Shown here: positions 1 to 8,827 of the stretch, one piece after another | Position numbering within the stretch: the first letter of the stretch is position 1 | How the letters are laid out: each line of letters begins with the position of its first letter | DNA from: Azophilus sp965220425 | Lineage (GTDB): Bacteria; Pseudomonadota; Gammaproteobacteria; Pseudomonadales; Azotimanducaceae | NCBI GenBank assembly: GCA_965220425.1 | Contig: OZ244830.1 | Coordinates: forward strand, 3,038,001 to 3,102,000 | Direction of reading: 5' to 3' | DNA: 64,000 nt | Program-made: the position numbers and the translations under genes | The notes under the pieces: generated by a model | Told to the model about the DNA's origin: nothing | Database searches by the model: none | Seen by the model: only the letters and a program-made list of their open reading frames with translations

Positions 1-834
1 GTAGACGCTTACCGTCGCCGGCGAGGAACCGCCGGCGACCACGGAGCCTGACAGCTCGCACAGCCCGCGAAGGAAACCCTGGCGGGCTGCGCAATCGATG
101 CCGGGTTCGTTTGCCGGGGGCTGCCGCGGGTCATATTCCGGCGCGGCCATGGCGCGGTCGTCGCTGCCGTCGCCGCGTCCGCAATATCTCAGCCGCCCGG
201 CATCGTTGTCGTTGAACAGCACGCCGTCGCGAAAAGGGCGCACGTTGTGGCTGCCGCCGGGCAGTTCCGCGGACATCAGCACCGTCCTGCCGTTGAAATG
301 CAGCATTCCGCCGGTGCCGAGCCCGCCCAGGTACATCCCGTGCCGATTGCAGGCGATGCTGTCGATATGCAGCTTGTTCAGTTCCAGGGGGCCGTCTTTG
401 CCCTCCGCATCGAATCCCCGGGCCTTGTAGCGGAAGTTTGCCGACTCGATGTGGATGCCCCGGGCGAAAGCCCGGCGGTCGAGATCGAAGGCCAGGATGC
501 AGTCGAAGGCGGTGGAAGTCAGGAAGAGGGTGCGCTCGTAGATGCGGATTTCGTGACAGTGCTTGAGGTACGGATTACGCCAGGAGCCTGTCGGCGTGAA
601 ATCCGGACGGTAGGCGAGCAGTTGGTCACTGCCGGCGATGTAGACCCTGTCACGGTCGAAGGCGACACCCCGCAACCCCCGGCCGCCGCTCGGGCCGCGC
701 CAGTCGATTTCGATGCCATCGACCTCGATGGGCCTGTCGACCGTCCGCTTGTCCAGGTCGATGAGATAGGCTGCGCCATGGGCCTCGCCAGGCTGGCTGC
801 CGCGCACCACGGTTGTCGCAATCAGCGTCGTCAC
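1..834 (-). CDS. Uncharacterised propeller-like protein, C-terminus cut by window edge
   Basis: An open minus-strand frame runs 278 codons from a GTG at 834 to the left edge with no stop, so the C-terminus is missing. A TTG at 867 is an alternative in-frame start; neither has a clear ribosome binding site. The protein has repeated short beta-strand-like stretches with aromatic and glycine motifs (GVAFDRDRVYIAG, GMYLGGLGTGGMLHFNG, GGSHNVRPFRDGVLFNDND, VAGGSSPATVSVY) that look like blades of a six-bladed propeller. I do not recognise a named family with certainty. It lies 55 bp downstream of the TonB-dependent receptor on the same strand, so it may be co-transcribed and take part in the same carbohydrate locus; that role is inference. 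Confidence 0.6.
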   Translation of the reverse strand, partial: MTTLIATTVVRGSQPGEAHGAAYLIDLDKRTVDRPIEVDGIEIDWRGPSGGRGLRGVAFDRDRVYIAGSDQLLAYRPDFTPTGSWRNPYLKHCHEIRIYERTLFLTSTAFDCILAFDLDRRAFARGIHIESANFRYKARGFDAEGKDGPLELNKLHIDSIACNRHGMYLGGLGTGGMLHFNGRTVLMSAELPGGSHNVRPFRDGVLFNDNDAGRLRYCGRGDGSDDRAMAAPEYDPRQPPANEPGIDCAARQGFLRGLCELSGSVVAGGSSPATVSVY

Positions 835-889
835 AACCCGGGTCCGGAATTCGGACCGCCGGCGCAATGGGGTTCGACAGAAGGTTCGG

Positions 890-3292
890 CTATTGCCCGA
901 ACCACTTGGTAATGCCGATGCCTACCGTGCGCGGCTTCTCGTAGGTGAGCAGGTTGCGGAACCGGGGATCGCCCAGGGCCGCTGCCTGGTCGTTGTAGCC
1001 ATCGTCTATCCAGTTGACGACGCGCTGGTCGAACAGGTTCCAGATGCTGAGCGTCATGTTCCAGTTGTTGTAGAACTCGATGCCCGCCTGCAGGTTGCTA
1101 TAGCTCCATGACGGTATTATGCCGTCCGGCTCCTCCAGAATGGCGCTGTAGAGGCTGTCGTACACCTTGCCCTGGTGACTGAAATCCAGGCGTATCCACA
1201 GATCGCCCCGGCCCATGAACTCGTAGAAGGTGTATTCGGCCGCGAGCCAGATCTTGAATTTCGGCGAGATGGGCATGACGGTGCCGTCGGTGATCTCGTC
1301 GCCGTTGATGGTGGTGAAGTCGGACGTGAACTGTGGGTCGGCGGCGAACAGGCTGCCCTCCAGCTTGAAACTGTCGGTGAAATGGGCTGCCCAGTACAGT
1401 TCCACCCCCCTGGTCGCGGCGGTGTCGCCGTTGGTGTTGCCGCGCAGCCACCAGATATCGTCAACGCCGCCCGCATTGTCGATCTGGATGTCCTGCCATT
1501 CCATGTAGAAGGCGGACAGGTTGAACTGCATACGGCGGTCGAACCAGGTGCTTTTGAGGCCGACCTCGAAGTTGTTCAGCGTGTCGGAATCGTAGCGCAA
1601 CGGCACCTTGCCGGTGGCGGCTGCCCGCCGGCTGTTGTAACCGCCGAGCCGAAATCCCTGGCTGAAGATGAAATAGACCATGCGTTCGCTGTCGATGTGA
1701 TACTGGGTACCGAACTTCAGCGCGATATTGCTCTCCTTGCCCCCGGCGGAATAGGCCCCGTCGTCGGCAATGTTGTCCAGCGGCGGCAATCCCTCCGGCC
1801 ATTGGTCGCGGTCGTACTCGTCCCGGTCATATTCGAACCAGCGGCTGCCGGCGGTGACGTCCCAGTCGTCCGTCAGGCTGTAAGTCACCTCGCCGAAAAA
1901 GGCCAACTGCTTGACCTTGCGGCGGAACTCGTTGGAGTAGGTGACGTCCGTGGGGGCAAGCGGATACTGGATGTTGTCGTAGTTGGCATAGTAGGCGTAG
2001 GCGTATTGGTTGGCGGCTTCCCAGGCGGGTGTGTCCGTGAATCCATCCACCTTGCTTCCGTAGAGCCACTTGTCGAAAACGTCTTCATAGAAGCCGCCGA
2101 TCATCCACTGCAGACGGCTCGCCGTCGTCGAGGTCAGCCGGACTTCCTGGGAAAACCGTTCCTGTTGCTGATCGTTGAATATCCTGCCGATCATGTAGCG
2201 CCGGTCATAGAGCGTGCCGGGCTGGGCATAAGCGTTGTACTGCTCGTAGAGGGTGTTGTCCCACTGGTAGGCGATGTCCCGGTCAAACGAGGCGGTGGTG
2301 GCCGAAAACTCCGCGAATCCGAGGTCGCCGGTGATGGTGGCCGCAACCTGGTACCAGTCGTCTTCCCGGAATTCATCGAGGAACTTGGTGATCTTGAACT
2401 TGCCCAGGTGCGGATCGGAAGTCCAGGAGCCTTCCGTGTCGCTATACTGGGTAATGACGCTGCCGAGAACGGACCAGCGGTCGCTGACATCCCACAGGGC
2501 CGCCACCCGCCCGCCATAGACCTTGTAATCGTTGAAGTCGTCTTCGGCGATGTCGGAATTGTCGAACTGGCCCACAAGGTCGGGGCCTTCCACGTTATCG
2601 ATGTAGCCGCCTTCCGTGGAATAGAATGCGACGGCCCGGAGCGCGAGGCGGTTGTCGGCGACCGGCACGTTGATGTGTCCGCTCAGATCGTAGCTCGGCT
2701 CCCCGAAGCGTGTGCTGGCCATGCCCGCGTCGATCTGCCCGGAGATGCCTTCGTGGTTGGGTTTGTTGGTGATGATTCGGAGCGCGCCCGTCTGGGAACT
2801 GGAGCCGTGCAGGGTACCCTGGGGCCCGGGCAGCACCTCGATGCGCTCGATGTCGACCTGCCAGGGATCGACCTGCTGGGAATTGGTGGTCATGGGCTGC
2901 TCGTCGAGATAGACAGCGGCCGAGCTGTCGGTCCGGTATTCGTCGGAACCGGTGGAGATACCCCTGATTACTATTGAGTTGCGCCCCGGCTGCAAGTTCG
3001 ACAGCGTCACGCTGGGCGTGGCCTTCAGGTAGTCGTTCATGTCCTTCAGGCCCATGCGCTCGATGTCGTCGCCGGTGAACGCGGAGATGCTCTGGCCGAG
3101 ATCCTGGAGATTGGACGCCCGCTTGGTGGCGGTGACGACGATTTCCTCGATGGCCGGAGCGCCTTCGGCCAGTGCCTCGCCGTGAAGGATGGCAGCCACG
3201 GCAGCGGCGAGGGGCGATAGAACCCAGGCCCTGCCGCGGCCGCGGATCACGATATTGCCCACGCCGGGCAGGCGCCTGGATGATTCGGCCAT
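890..3292 (-). CDS. TonB-dependent outer-membrane receptor
   Basis: The product is 800 residues. The ATG at 3292 follows a strong AGGGAGGG ribosome site; the frame stays open further upstream but that part is antisense to the beta-galactosidase. Residues 1-40 form a signal sequence (hydrophobic stretch, then AEGAP). The plug domain begins with EEIVVTATKRASNLQDL, includes SIVIRGIS and VDIERIEVLPGPQGTL and ends near residue 180. The rest is a 22-strand-type barrel with alternating aromatic strands, ending in ITKWFGQ. Receptors of this kind use TonB-ExbBD energy to import siderophores, cobalamin or glycans across the outer membrane. Its divergent partner is a beta-galactosidase followed by a sugar-type symporter, so an oligosaccharide substrate is the best inference. 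The plug and barrel look complete. Confidence 0.93.
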   Translation of the reverse strand: MAESSRRLPGVGNIVIRGRGRAWVLSPLAAAVAAILHGEALAEGAPAIEEIVVTATKRASNLQDLGQSISAFTGDDIERMGLKDMNDYLKATPSVTLSNLQPGRNSIVIRGISTGSDEYRTDSSAAVYLDEQPMTTNSQQVDPWQVDIERIEVLPGPQGTLHGSSSQTGALRIITNKPNHEGISGQIDAGMASTRFGEPSYDLSGHINVPVADNRLALRAVAFYSTEGGYIDNVEGPDLVGQFDNSDIAEDDFNDYKVYGGRVAALWDVSDRWSVLGSVITQYSDTEGSWTSDPHLGKFKITKFLDEFREDDWYQVAATITGDLGFAEFSATTASFDRDIAYQWDNTLYEQYNAYAQPGTLYDRRYMIGRIFNDQQQERFSQEVRLTSTTASRLQWMIGGFYEDVFDKWLYGSKVDGFTDTPAWEAANQYAYAYYANYDNIQYPLAPTDVTYSNEFRRKVKQLAFFGEVTYSLTDDWDVTAGSRWFEYDRDEYDRDQWPEGLPPLDNIADDGAYSAGGKESNIALKFGTQYHIDSERMVYFIFSQGFRLGGYNSRRAAATGKVPLRYDSDTLNNFEVGLKSTWFDRRMQFNLSAFYMEWQDIQIDNAGGVDDIWWLRGNTNGDTAATRGVELYWAAHFTDSFKLEGSLFAADPQFTSDFTTINGDEITDGTVMPISPKFKIWLAAEYTFYEFMGRGDLWIRLDFSHQGKVYDSLYSAILEEPDGIIPSWSYSNLQAGIEFYNNWNMTLSIWNLFDQRVVNWIDDGYNDQAAALGDPRFRNLLTYEKPRTVGIGITKWFGQ

Positions 3293-3430
3293 TTGTTCCC
3301 TCCCTGTCGTTTCGGATGAACGCCCAGACCTTTCGGGCCGCGACCCGGCCACGAAGCGCCACCCACGGGGTTCCGTCCCCGCCCCCCTGCCATGCTCACC
3401 ACCGATTCTACGGCCCAATTGAACGCACAA

Positions 3431-3450
3431 CAAACGAAAGTTTACGTTTG
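3431..3450. promoter_or_regulatory. Operator-like palindrome between TonB receptor and beta-galactosidase genes
   Basis: The 20 bp CAAACGAAAGTTTACGTTTG is an inverted repeat with perfect outer arms CAAACG/CGTTTG and two mismatched pairs inside. It sits in the 381 bp gap between the divergently transcribed receptor (start 3292) and beta-galactosidase (start 3674), in a locally AT-rich patch. Size and symmetry fit a dimeric repressor site such as those of LacI/GalR-type regulators, but no regulator gene is present in the window. The remainder of this gap is the family 1 repeat at 3456-3550 and sequence in which I see nothing else. Confidence 0.4.
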
Positions 3451-3455
3451 CCCCT

Positions 3456-3550
3456 GGCCCGCATCGCTCACCGGCTTCCTGCCGCGGACGCCGATGCATC
3501 GCGTAAGCGCCTCGACGCCCTCCGACGAAAGTTGGTGAGCGATGCGGGCT
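3456..3550. repeat. Family 1 palindromic repeat, copy A (intergenic)
   Basis: The ends are inverted copies of GCCCGCATCGCTCACC (from 3457) and its complement ending at 3549. The interior shares GCCGCGGACGCCGATGCA with copies B and C. This copy is about 20 bp longer than the other two because of extra sequence between the GATGCA core and the right arm. It is placed between the divergent receptor and beta-galactosidase promoters. Confidence 0.85.
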
Positions 3551-3673
3551 GGCCGCTACCCGGCGGTCGTCTTCACTGGCGAGGCGCCCGGCATCTACCC
3601 ATAATGCTCGCGGGACAAGCCCGGACCATCGTGCTTTCCGTCGGGCGGGCAATTGAGAAGGAGGCAAATCAGC

Positions 3674-6600
3674 GTGTCGGGGCGATACCACTGCGTCCTG
3701 CGGGCATTGGCGCTCGCGACACCGGTCATGACAGGCCTGTTTGCCGCCTGTTCCGGCCCTGACCCGGGGAATGCGGTTCCCCCGCACTGGAACGACATCG
3801 GCGTGATTCGCGAGCATGCGGAACCGCCCCGGGCCTCGTTCCTCGGCTATCCCGACCCGGACGGGGCCCTGCGCGGCGACCGGGCCGGCAACCCCCGCTC
3901 CATGTCCCTGAACGGGAATTGGAAGTTTGCGTATTCCGCCTCCCCCGCTGCACGTCCCGTGGATTTCCACCGGCCCGGATTCGATGTGTCGGGGTGGCAC
4001 GAGATGCCCGTGCCCGCCAACTGGGAACGGCACGGCTACGGATATCCGATCTACGTGAACGTGCCGTACCCGTTCGAGGTCGACGAGCCGCATGTTCCCA
4101 CGGACAACAACCCGGTGGGTTCCTACCGCCGCGATTTCATCGTGCCGGACGACTGGCAGGGCCTCGCGACATTCCTGAAGTTCGGGGCGGTCAGTTCCGC
4201 ATTCAACGTCTGGCTGAACGGCGCCTACGCCGGCTACAGCGAAGGCAGCAAGACCGCGACCGAGTTCAACGTGAGCAGCCTGCTGCGCCCGGGCATCAAC
4301 ACCATTGCCGTCGAGGTGTATCGCTGGAGCAGCGGCAGCTACCTGGAAGACCAGGACTTCTGGTCGTTGAGCGGTATCCAGCGCGACGTCGGGCTCGAGG
4401 CGCGGCCCGTGGCCCGCGTGCGCGACTACTTCGTGCACGCCGGCCTTGTGAACGGTTACACCGACGGTGAATTCTCGATTGACCTGGACCTGGTCAACGA
4501 CGGTACGGAAGCGGTGTCACGCGTTCTCTCCATCGAGATCAGGGACGGAGAGGAAACCATCCACGCGGACCGGGCAGCGCTGACGCTCGCGCCGGGTTCG
4601 ACCAGCCACGGATTCGCCACGACCCTCGAAGGGATAAACCCCTGGTCCGCGGAATCGCCCTCCCTGTACCGGCTGCTCGTCTTCCTCGCCGGCGATGGCC
4701 CGGAAAGCCGGGAGGCTATCGCCCAGCGCATCGGCTTTCGCACCGTCGCCATCGAGAACGGTCTCTTTCGGATCAATGGCCGGCACGTGCGCCTGAAAGG
4801 AGTGAACCTGCATGAGCATCACCACGAATACGGCCATGTGGTGGACGGGGAAACGATGCTCGAGGATATCCGCCTGATGAAAGCGGCCAACATGAACGCC
4901 GTGCGCAATTCACACTATCCGCACCAGGAACGCTGGTACGAGTTGACCGATGAACACGGGCTGTATGTGATCGATGAAGCCAATATCGAGAGCCATGGCT
5001 TCGGTTACGACCACGACAGGACGCTCGGCAACAAGCCGCACTGGATGCCGCACCATCTGGACCGCACCAGGCGCATGCTGGAACGGACGAAGAATTTCCC
5101 CTCGGTGGTCATCTGGTCGCTGGGCAACGAAGCGGGCGACGGCGTCAATCTCGGCGCCGCTTACCGCTGGATCAAGGCGCGGGATGCTTCGCGGCCCGTC
5201 CAGTATGAGACCGAGGGCGATATCCACGAGGTCGGGGAGCGTCACTCGGACTTCCATTCCAGCATGTACTGGACGCACTGGCAGTTGGAGGACTATGCCG
5301 TGAGCGGGGGCGACCGGCCGTTTCTGCTGATCGAATACGCGCATTCCATGGGCAACAGCACGGGGAATCTGATCGACTACTGGGAGGTAATCAACCGTCA
5401 TGACGTGCTGGCCGGCGGTTTCATCTGGGACTGGGTCGACCAGGGCCTGCTCGAGCAGGATGAATCCGGAAAGCGTTACTGGACCTACGGCGGCGATTAC
5501 GGGCCGGCCGGGGCGCCATCCAGCGGCAACTTCAGCATGAACGGCATCCTGTTCCCCGACCGCCGCGTGCAACCGGCCTACCGGGAGGTGAAGCGGGTCT
5601 ACCAGTACGTGGATTTCATCGACGAAGACCTCGGCAGCGGCGTGGTGGGCCTGGTCAACACCTACGACTTTACCGGCCTGTCGAAATTCGACTTGTTGTG
5701 GGACATCACCGCTGACGGCAGCGCCGTACTGGAAGGCGCCGTGTCCAACCGGTCCTGCAACGCTCGCGCGGCAGACGAAGCCGGCGGCCGGAGAGCGGGC
5801 ACGACCCGGAACCGATGCAGCCTCGACATCGATCCGGAATCGAACGGCAAGGTGCGGCTCGGCTATGACCTCGACGCCCTGCCGCGGGGCCCCGAGTATC
5901 ATCTGAACCTGCGGCTGACCGCGCCCGGCGGCTGGGGATTGCTGCCGGCAGGTCATATCCTGGCCCAGGCGCAGTTCAAGCTGCCCGGAACGCCGCGCGC
6001 TTTTCCGGCGGTTGACGATGCCCGGGCGATGAGTGCTGCCGGCGAATCCATGCCGATCGCCGTGCAGGACACCCCCGGGAAGCTGGTATTCGCCGGGAAG
6101 GAATTTTCGGCGGCATTCGGCACCGGCACGGGTTACCTGTCCTCCCTGGTCTGGCGGGGGAGGGAACTGCTGCTTGCGCCGCTTGTGCCGAACTTCTGGC
6201 GTGCGCCGACGGACAACGACTTCGGCAACTATATGCACGAATGGGCCGCGGTCTGGCGGCAGGCTTCCGAACGCTGTTCGTTGCGGTCGTTCTCGGTGGG
6301 CGATCCGCAACCGGACCGGGTGACGTTGACCACTGAGCATGTCTGTACGGACGCGGCGCCGCGGCCGGTCGCCACCTGGTCCACGACCTGGACCATTCAC
6401 GCCTCGGGGCGCCTGGACGCAGACAACCGGTTCGAAAAGATCGGCGAGCCGCCCCTCGTGCCGCGAGTGGGCATGAACGTGGAAGTTGTCCCCGAACTCG
6501 ACCGGGTGGAATGGTTCGGCCGCGGACCTTTCGAGAACTACGTGGATCGTCGAACGGCAGCCCACGTCGGGCGATACCGTAACCGCGTCGCCGAACACTA

Positions 6601-7117
6601 CGTGCCCTACATGCGCCCACAGGAGAACGGGTACAAGACCGGCGTGCGATGGCTGTCCCTGAGCAACGAAAGCGACGCGGCGCTGCTCGTCATCGCCGGT
6701 GAGACTCAAGCCCGCATCGCTCACCAACCGTCTGCCGCGGACGCCGATGCACTCGCGACGCAAGTCGATGAGCGATGCGGGCTGGGATTCAGCGTGCATC
6801 ACAACCGCCTCCAGGACTTCGTGCCGCCGGTGAAGATCGCCGTTACCGGCGAAGACGGGCCGTCCGCGGCGGACGATCCGGACAGGGTCAACATGCACGT
6901 CAATGACATCGCGCCGCGGCCACTCGTCTCGCTGAACATCGACTACGGGCAGATGGGCCTGGGCGGCAACGATTCCTGGGGAGCGCGCACGCTTGAGAAG
7001 TACAGCCTGACCGGGGCAGCTTACCGGTACCGATTTACGCTGCGTCCCTACACGCCCGGCGGCGGCCGCCTCGACGAACTCGTCGACCGCACCGCCGGGC
7101 AGGGCGGAAGACCCTGA
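3674..7117 (+). CDS. GH2-family beta-galactosidase, predicted lipoprotein
   Basis: The product is 1147 residues, a LacZ-type glycoside hydrolase family 2 enzyme that hydrolyses terminal beta-galactosides. GTG at 3674 is chosen because AGAAGGAGG ends nine bases before it; a TTG 21 bp upstream overlaps that site. The N-terminus is a lipoprotein signal with lipobox LFAAC, so the enzyme is probably membrane-anchored in the envelope, unlike cytosolic E. coli LacZ. Order: jelly-roll sugar-binding domain (about 50-220), Ig-like domain, TIM barrel with acid/base Glu486 in WSLGNEAGDG and nucleophile Glu554 in LLIEYAHSMGNS, second Ig-like domain, C-terminal beta-sandwich including FSVHHNRLQDF. Residues about 1012-1037 are encoded by a 75 bp palindromic repeat and are foreign to the family. 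The symporter gene follows after 15 bp. Confidence 0.93.
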   Translation: MSGRYHCVLRALALATPVMTGLFAACSGPDPGNAVPPHWNDIGVIREHAEPPRASFLGYPDPDGALRGDRAGNPRSMSLNGNWKFAYSASPAARPVDFHRPGFDVSGWHEMPVPANWERHGYGYPIYVNVPYPFEVDEPHVPTDNNPVGSYRRDFIVPDDWQGLATFLKFGAVSSAFNVWLNGAYAGYSEGSKTATEFNVSSLLRPGINTIAVEVYRWSSGSYLEDQDFWSLSGIQRDVGLEARPVARVRDYFVHAGLVNGYTDGEFSIDLDLVNDGTEAVSRVLSIEIRDGEETIHADRAALTLAPGSTSHGFATTLEGINPWSAESPSLYRLLVFLAGDGPESREAIAQRIGFRTVAIENGLFRINGRHVRLKGVNLHEHHHEYGHVVDGETMLEDIRLMKAANMNAVRNSHYPHQERWYELTDEHGLYVIDEANIESHGFGYDHDRTLGNKPHWMPHHLDRTRRMLERTKNFPSVVIWSLGNEAGDGVNLGAAYRWIKARDASRPVQYETEGDIHEVGERHSDFHSSMYWTHWQLEDYAVSGGDRPFLLIEYAHSMGNSTGNLIDYWEVINRHDVLAGGFIWDWVDQGLLEQDESGKRYWTYGGDYGPAGAPSSGNFSMNGILFPDRRVQPAYREVKRVYQYVDFIDEDLGSGVVGLVNTYDFTGLSKFDLLWDITADGSAVLEGAVSNRSCNARAADEAGGRRAGTTRNRCSLDIDPESNGKVRLGYDLDALPRGPEYHLNLRLTAPGGWGLLPAGHILAQAQFKLPGTPRAFPAVDDARAMSAAGESMPIAVQDTPGKLVFAGKEFSAAFGTGTGYLSSLVWRGRELLLAPLVPNFWRAPTDNDFGNYMHEWAAVWRQASERCSLRSFSVGDPQPDRVTLTTEHVCTDAAPRPVATWSTTWTIHASGRLDADNRFEKIGEPPLVPRVGMNVEVVPELDRVEWFGRGPFENYVDRRTAAHVGRYRNRVAEHYVPYMRPQENGYKTGVRWLSLSNESDAALLVIAGETQARIAHQPSAADADALATQVDERCGLGFSVHHNRLQDFVPPVKIAVTGEDGPSAADDPDRVNMHVNDIAPRPLVSLNIDYGQMGLGGNDSWGARTLEKYSLTGAAYRYRFTLRPYTPGGGRLDELVDRTAGQGGRP
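6709..6783. repeat. Family 1 palindromic repeat, copy B, in frame inside the beta-galactosidase
   Basis: Exactly 75 bp from AGCCCGCATCGCTCACC to GATGAGCGATGCGGGCT, with the family interior GCCGCGGACGCCGATGCACT. Because 75 is divisible by three and the read-through frame has no stop, it adds about 25 residues (ARIAHQPSAADADALATQV and following) between the LLVIAGET and LGFSVHHN segments, which adjoin one another in ordinary LacZ proteins. Its right arm has diverged slightly (TCGATGAGCG instead of TTGGTGAGCG). Confidence 0.88.
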
Positions 7118-7132
7118 TGGGGGGCAGCGCGC

Positions 7133-8698
7133 GTGCACCTGGCAACCGTTGATTTCGTCGTTGTCGGGCTCTACGCCGCCGCGCTCCTTGCGCTGGCGCA
7201 ATGGGTATCCCGGGAAAAGGGCAGTCACCGGAAAAACACCCAGGATTATTTTCTGGCGGGGCGGGCGTTGCCGTGGTGGGCCATCGGCGCCTCTCTGATC
7301 GCCGCCAACATATCCGCCGAACAGATCATCGGCATGTCCGGGTCGGCCTATGTGATGGGGATCGCCATCGCCTCCTACGAGTGGATGGCCGCGATTACGC
7401 TCGTGATCGTGGGCAAGTACCTGTTGCCGGTATTCCTCAAGCACGGCATCTATACGATGCCTCAGTTCCTGGAGCAGCGTTACGACAGCCGCGTACGGAC
7501 CGTGCTGGCCGTTTTCTGGCTTGGCGTCTATGTCTTCGTGAACCTGACCTCGATTCTCTGGCTGGGCGCGCTGGCCATCCATACCATCACCGGCCTCGAC
7601 AACCGGTACGCGCTGGTGCTGCTGGGGCTGTTCGCGGTTGCCTATTCCCTGTACGGAGGACTGAAAGCCGTTGCGCTCACGGACATCGTTCAGGTTGTGC
7701 TGCTGGTGTTCGGAGGCTTGATGATCGCCTACGTCTCCCTGGATACGATATCCGGCGGCCAGGGCGTGGTGGCCGGCTTTCAGACCGCACTCGCCCAGGC
7801 GCCGGAGAAATTCGACATGATTCTCTCCAGGGACAACCCCCACTACCAGAGTCTGCCCGGCATCTCGGTGCTGGTGGGCGGCATGTGGGTGATGAACCTG
7901 TCCTACTGGGGCTTCAATCAATACATCATTCAGCGGGCGCTTGCCGCCAGGAATGCGCGGGAAGGGCAGAAGGGCATTCTGTTCGCCGCCTTTCTCAAGT
8001 TGCTGATGCCCGTGCTGGTGGTTCTGCCGGGGATCGCCGCGGCGCTGCTGAAGCCGGACCTTGCAGCGCCCGACAGTGCCTACCCGGAAGTGATGAAACT
8101 GTTGCCCCCAGGCATCACGGGCCTTGTTTTCGCGGCGTTGATTGCGGCCATCGTCTCGTCGCTGGCCTCGATGATGAACAGCATTTCCACCATTTTCACC
8201 ATGGATGTCTATGTTCACGCCACAACGAAGGCCCGCAGCGAGCAGCATCTTGTCCGAGTAGGGCGGCTCGTCAGCCTCGCCGCCATCTGTGTGGCCATGC
8301 TGGTCGCCAAGCCGTTGCTGGGCAATTTCGACCAGGCTTTTCAATACATCCAGGAATTCACCGGCTTCTTCACACCGGGCATAGTGGCCATCTTTCTCCT
8401 GGCGATTTTCTGGAAATACACCACCGCGGAGGGAGCCCTCGTGGCGGCGGTCGGCTCCGCCGTATTGTCGCTCGCCTTCAAGCTCGCCTGGCCGGCTCTG
8501 CCCTTCATAGACCGGGTGGGGCTGGTATTCGTGCTCTGCCTCGGCATCGGCGTGATGGTTTCACACCTGCAGAAGGCGCGCGCCCAACCCGGCGCGGTGG
8601 ACTACCAGGGCGTCGACACCTCGACGAGCCGCGGGTTCGACATGGGGGCAGTGGCCGTGGTGCTGATCCTGGCCGCCCTGTACGTTGCCTGGTGGTAG
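7133..8698 (+). CDS. Sodium/solute symporter, SGLT-type (SSS family)
   Basis: The product is 521 residues with about 13-14 hydrophobic segments, starting GTG after GGGGGGCAG. Family features are visible: DYFLAGRALPWWAIGASLIAANIS near residue 40, the Na+-binding helix AANISAEQIIGMSGSAY, TVLAVFWLGVYVFVNL, YSLYGGLKAVALTDIVQ, NQYIIQRALAA and SSLASMMNSISTIFTMD. These match bacterial sugar symporters of the vSGLT type in the inner membrane. It follows the beta-galactosidase by 15 bp, so it probably imports the released galactose or glucose with sodium. Substrate is inferred from context. Length and topology look complete. Confidence 0.92.
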   Translation: MHLATVDFVVVGLYAAALLALAQWVSREKGSHRKNTQDYFLAGRALPWWAIGASLIAANISAEQIIGMSGSAYVMGIAIASYEWMAAITLVIVGKYLLPVFLKHGIYTMPQFLEQRYDSRVRTVLAVFWLGVYVFVNLTSILWLGALAIHTITGLDNRYALVLLGLFAVAYSLYGGLKAVALTDIVQVVLLVFGGLMIAYVSLDTISGGQGVVAGFQTALAQAPEKFDMILSRDNPHYQSLPGISVLVGGMWVMNLSYWGFNQYIIQRALAARNAREGQKGILFAAFLKLLMPVLVVLPGIAAALLKPDLAAPDSAYPEVMKLLPPGITGLVFAALIAAIVSSLASMMNSISTIFTMDVYVHATTKARSEQHLVRVGRLVSLAAICVAMLVAKPLLGNFDQAFQYIQEFTGFFTPGIVAIFLLAIFWKYTTAEGALVAAVGSAVLSLAFKLAWPALPFIDRVGLVFVLCLGIGVMVSHLQKARAQPGAVDYQGVDTSTSRGFDMGAVAVVLILAALYVAWW

Positions 8699-8763
8699 TC
8701 CGGGCCATGCAGATACCCGGTATGGGGTTGGTTGCTGACGGTGACAGGCTTCCCGCGGCGTCG

Positions 8764-8792
8764 CGCCATGAATGCGCGTCAATAGCTATAAT
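8764..8792 (+). promoter_or_regulatory. Possible sigma70 promoter of the serine hydrolase gene
   Basis: A perfect TATAAT at 8787-8792 stands 36 bp before the ATG at 8828, inside the 129 bp gap after the symporter. No good -35 hexamer is found 16-18 bp upstream, so only the -10 element is well supported. Confidence 0.4.
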
Positions 8793-8827
8793 CCCAGGAA
8801 ATTTATTGAGTTATAGAAGGAAATTCC

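Noticed and set aside
890..4438. Long 1182-codon version of the TonB receptor frame
   Set aside because: The first 380 codons run antisense through the beta-galactosidase gene and the intergenic region; a signal peptide with ribosome site starts at 3292.
4910..8344. 1144-codon open frame on the minus strand opposite the beta-galactosidase and symporter
   Set aside because: It is antisense to two well-supported genes, shows no domain and follows from high-GC codon bias; long antisense frames occur over most genes here.
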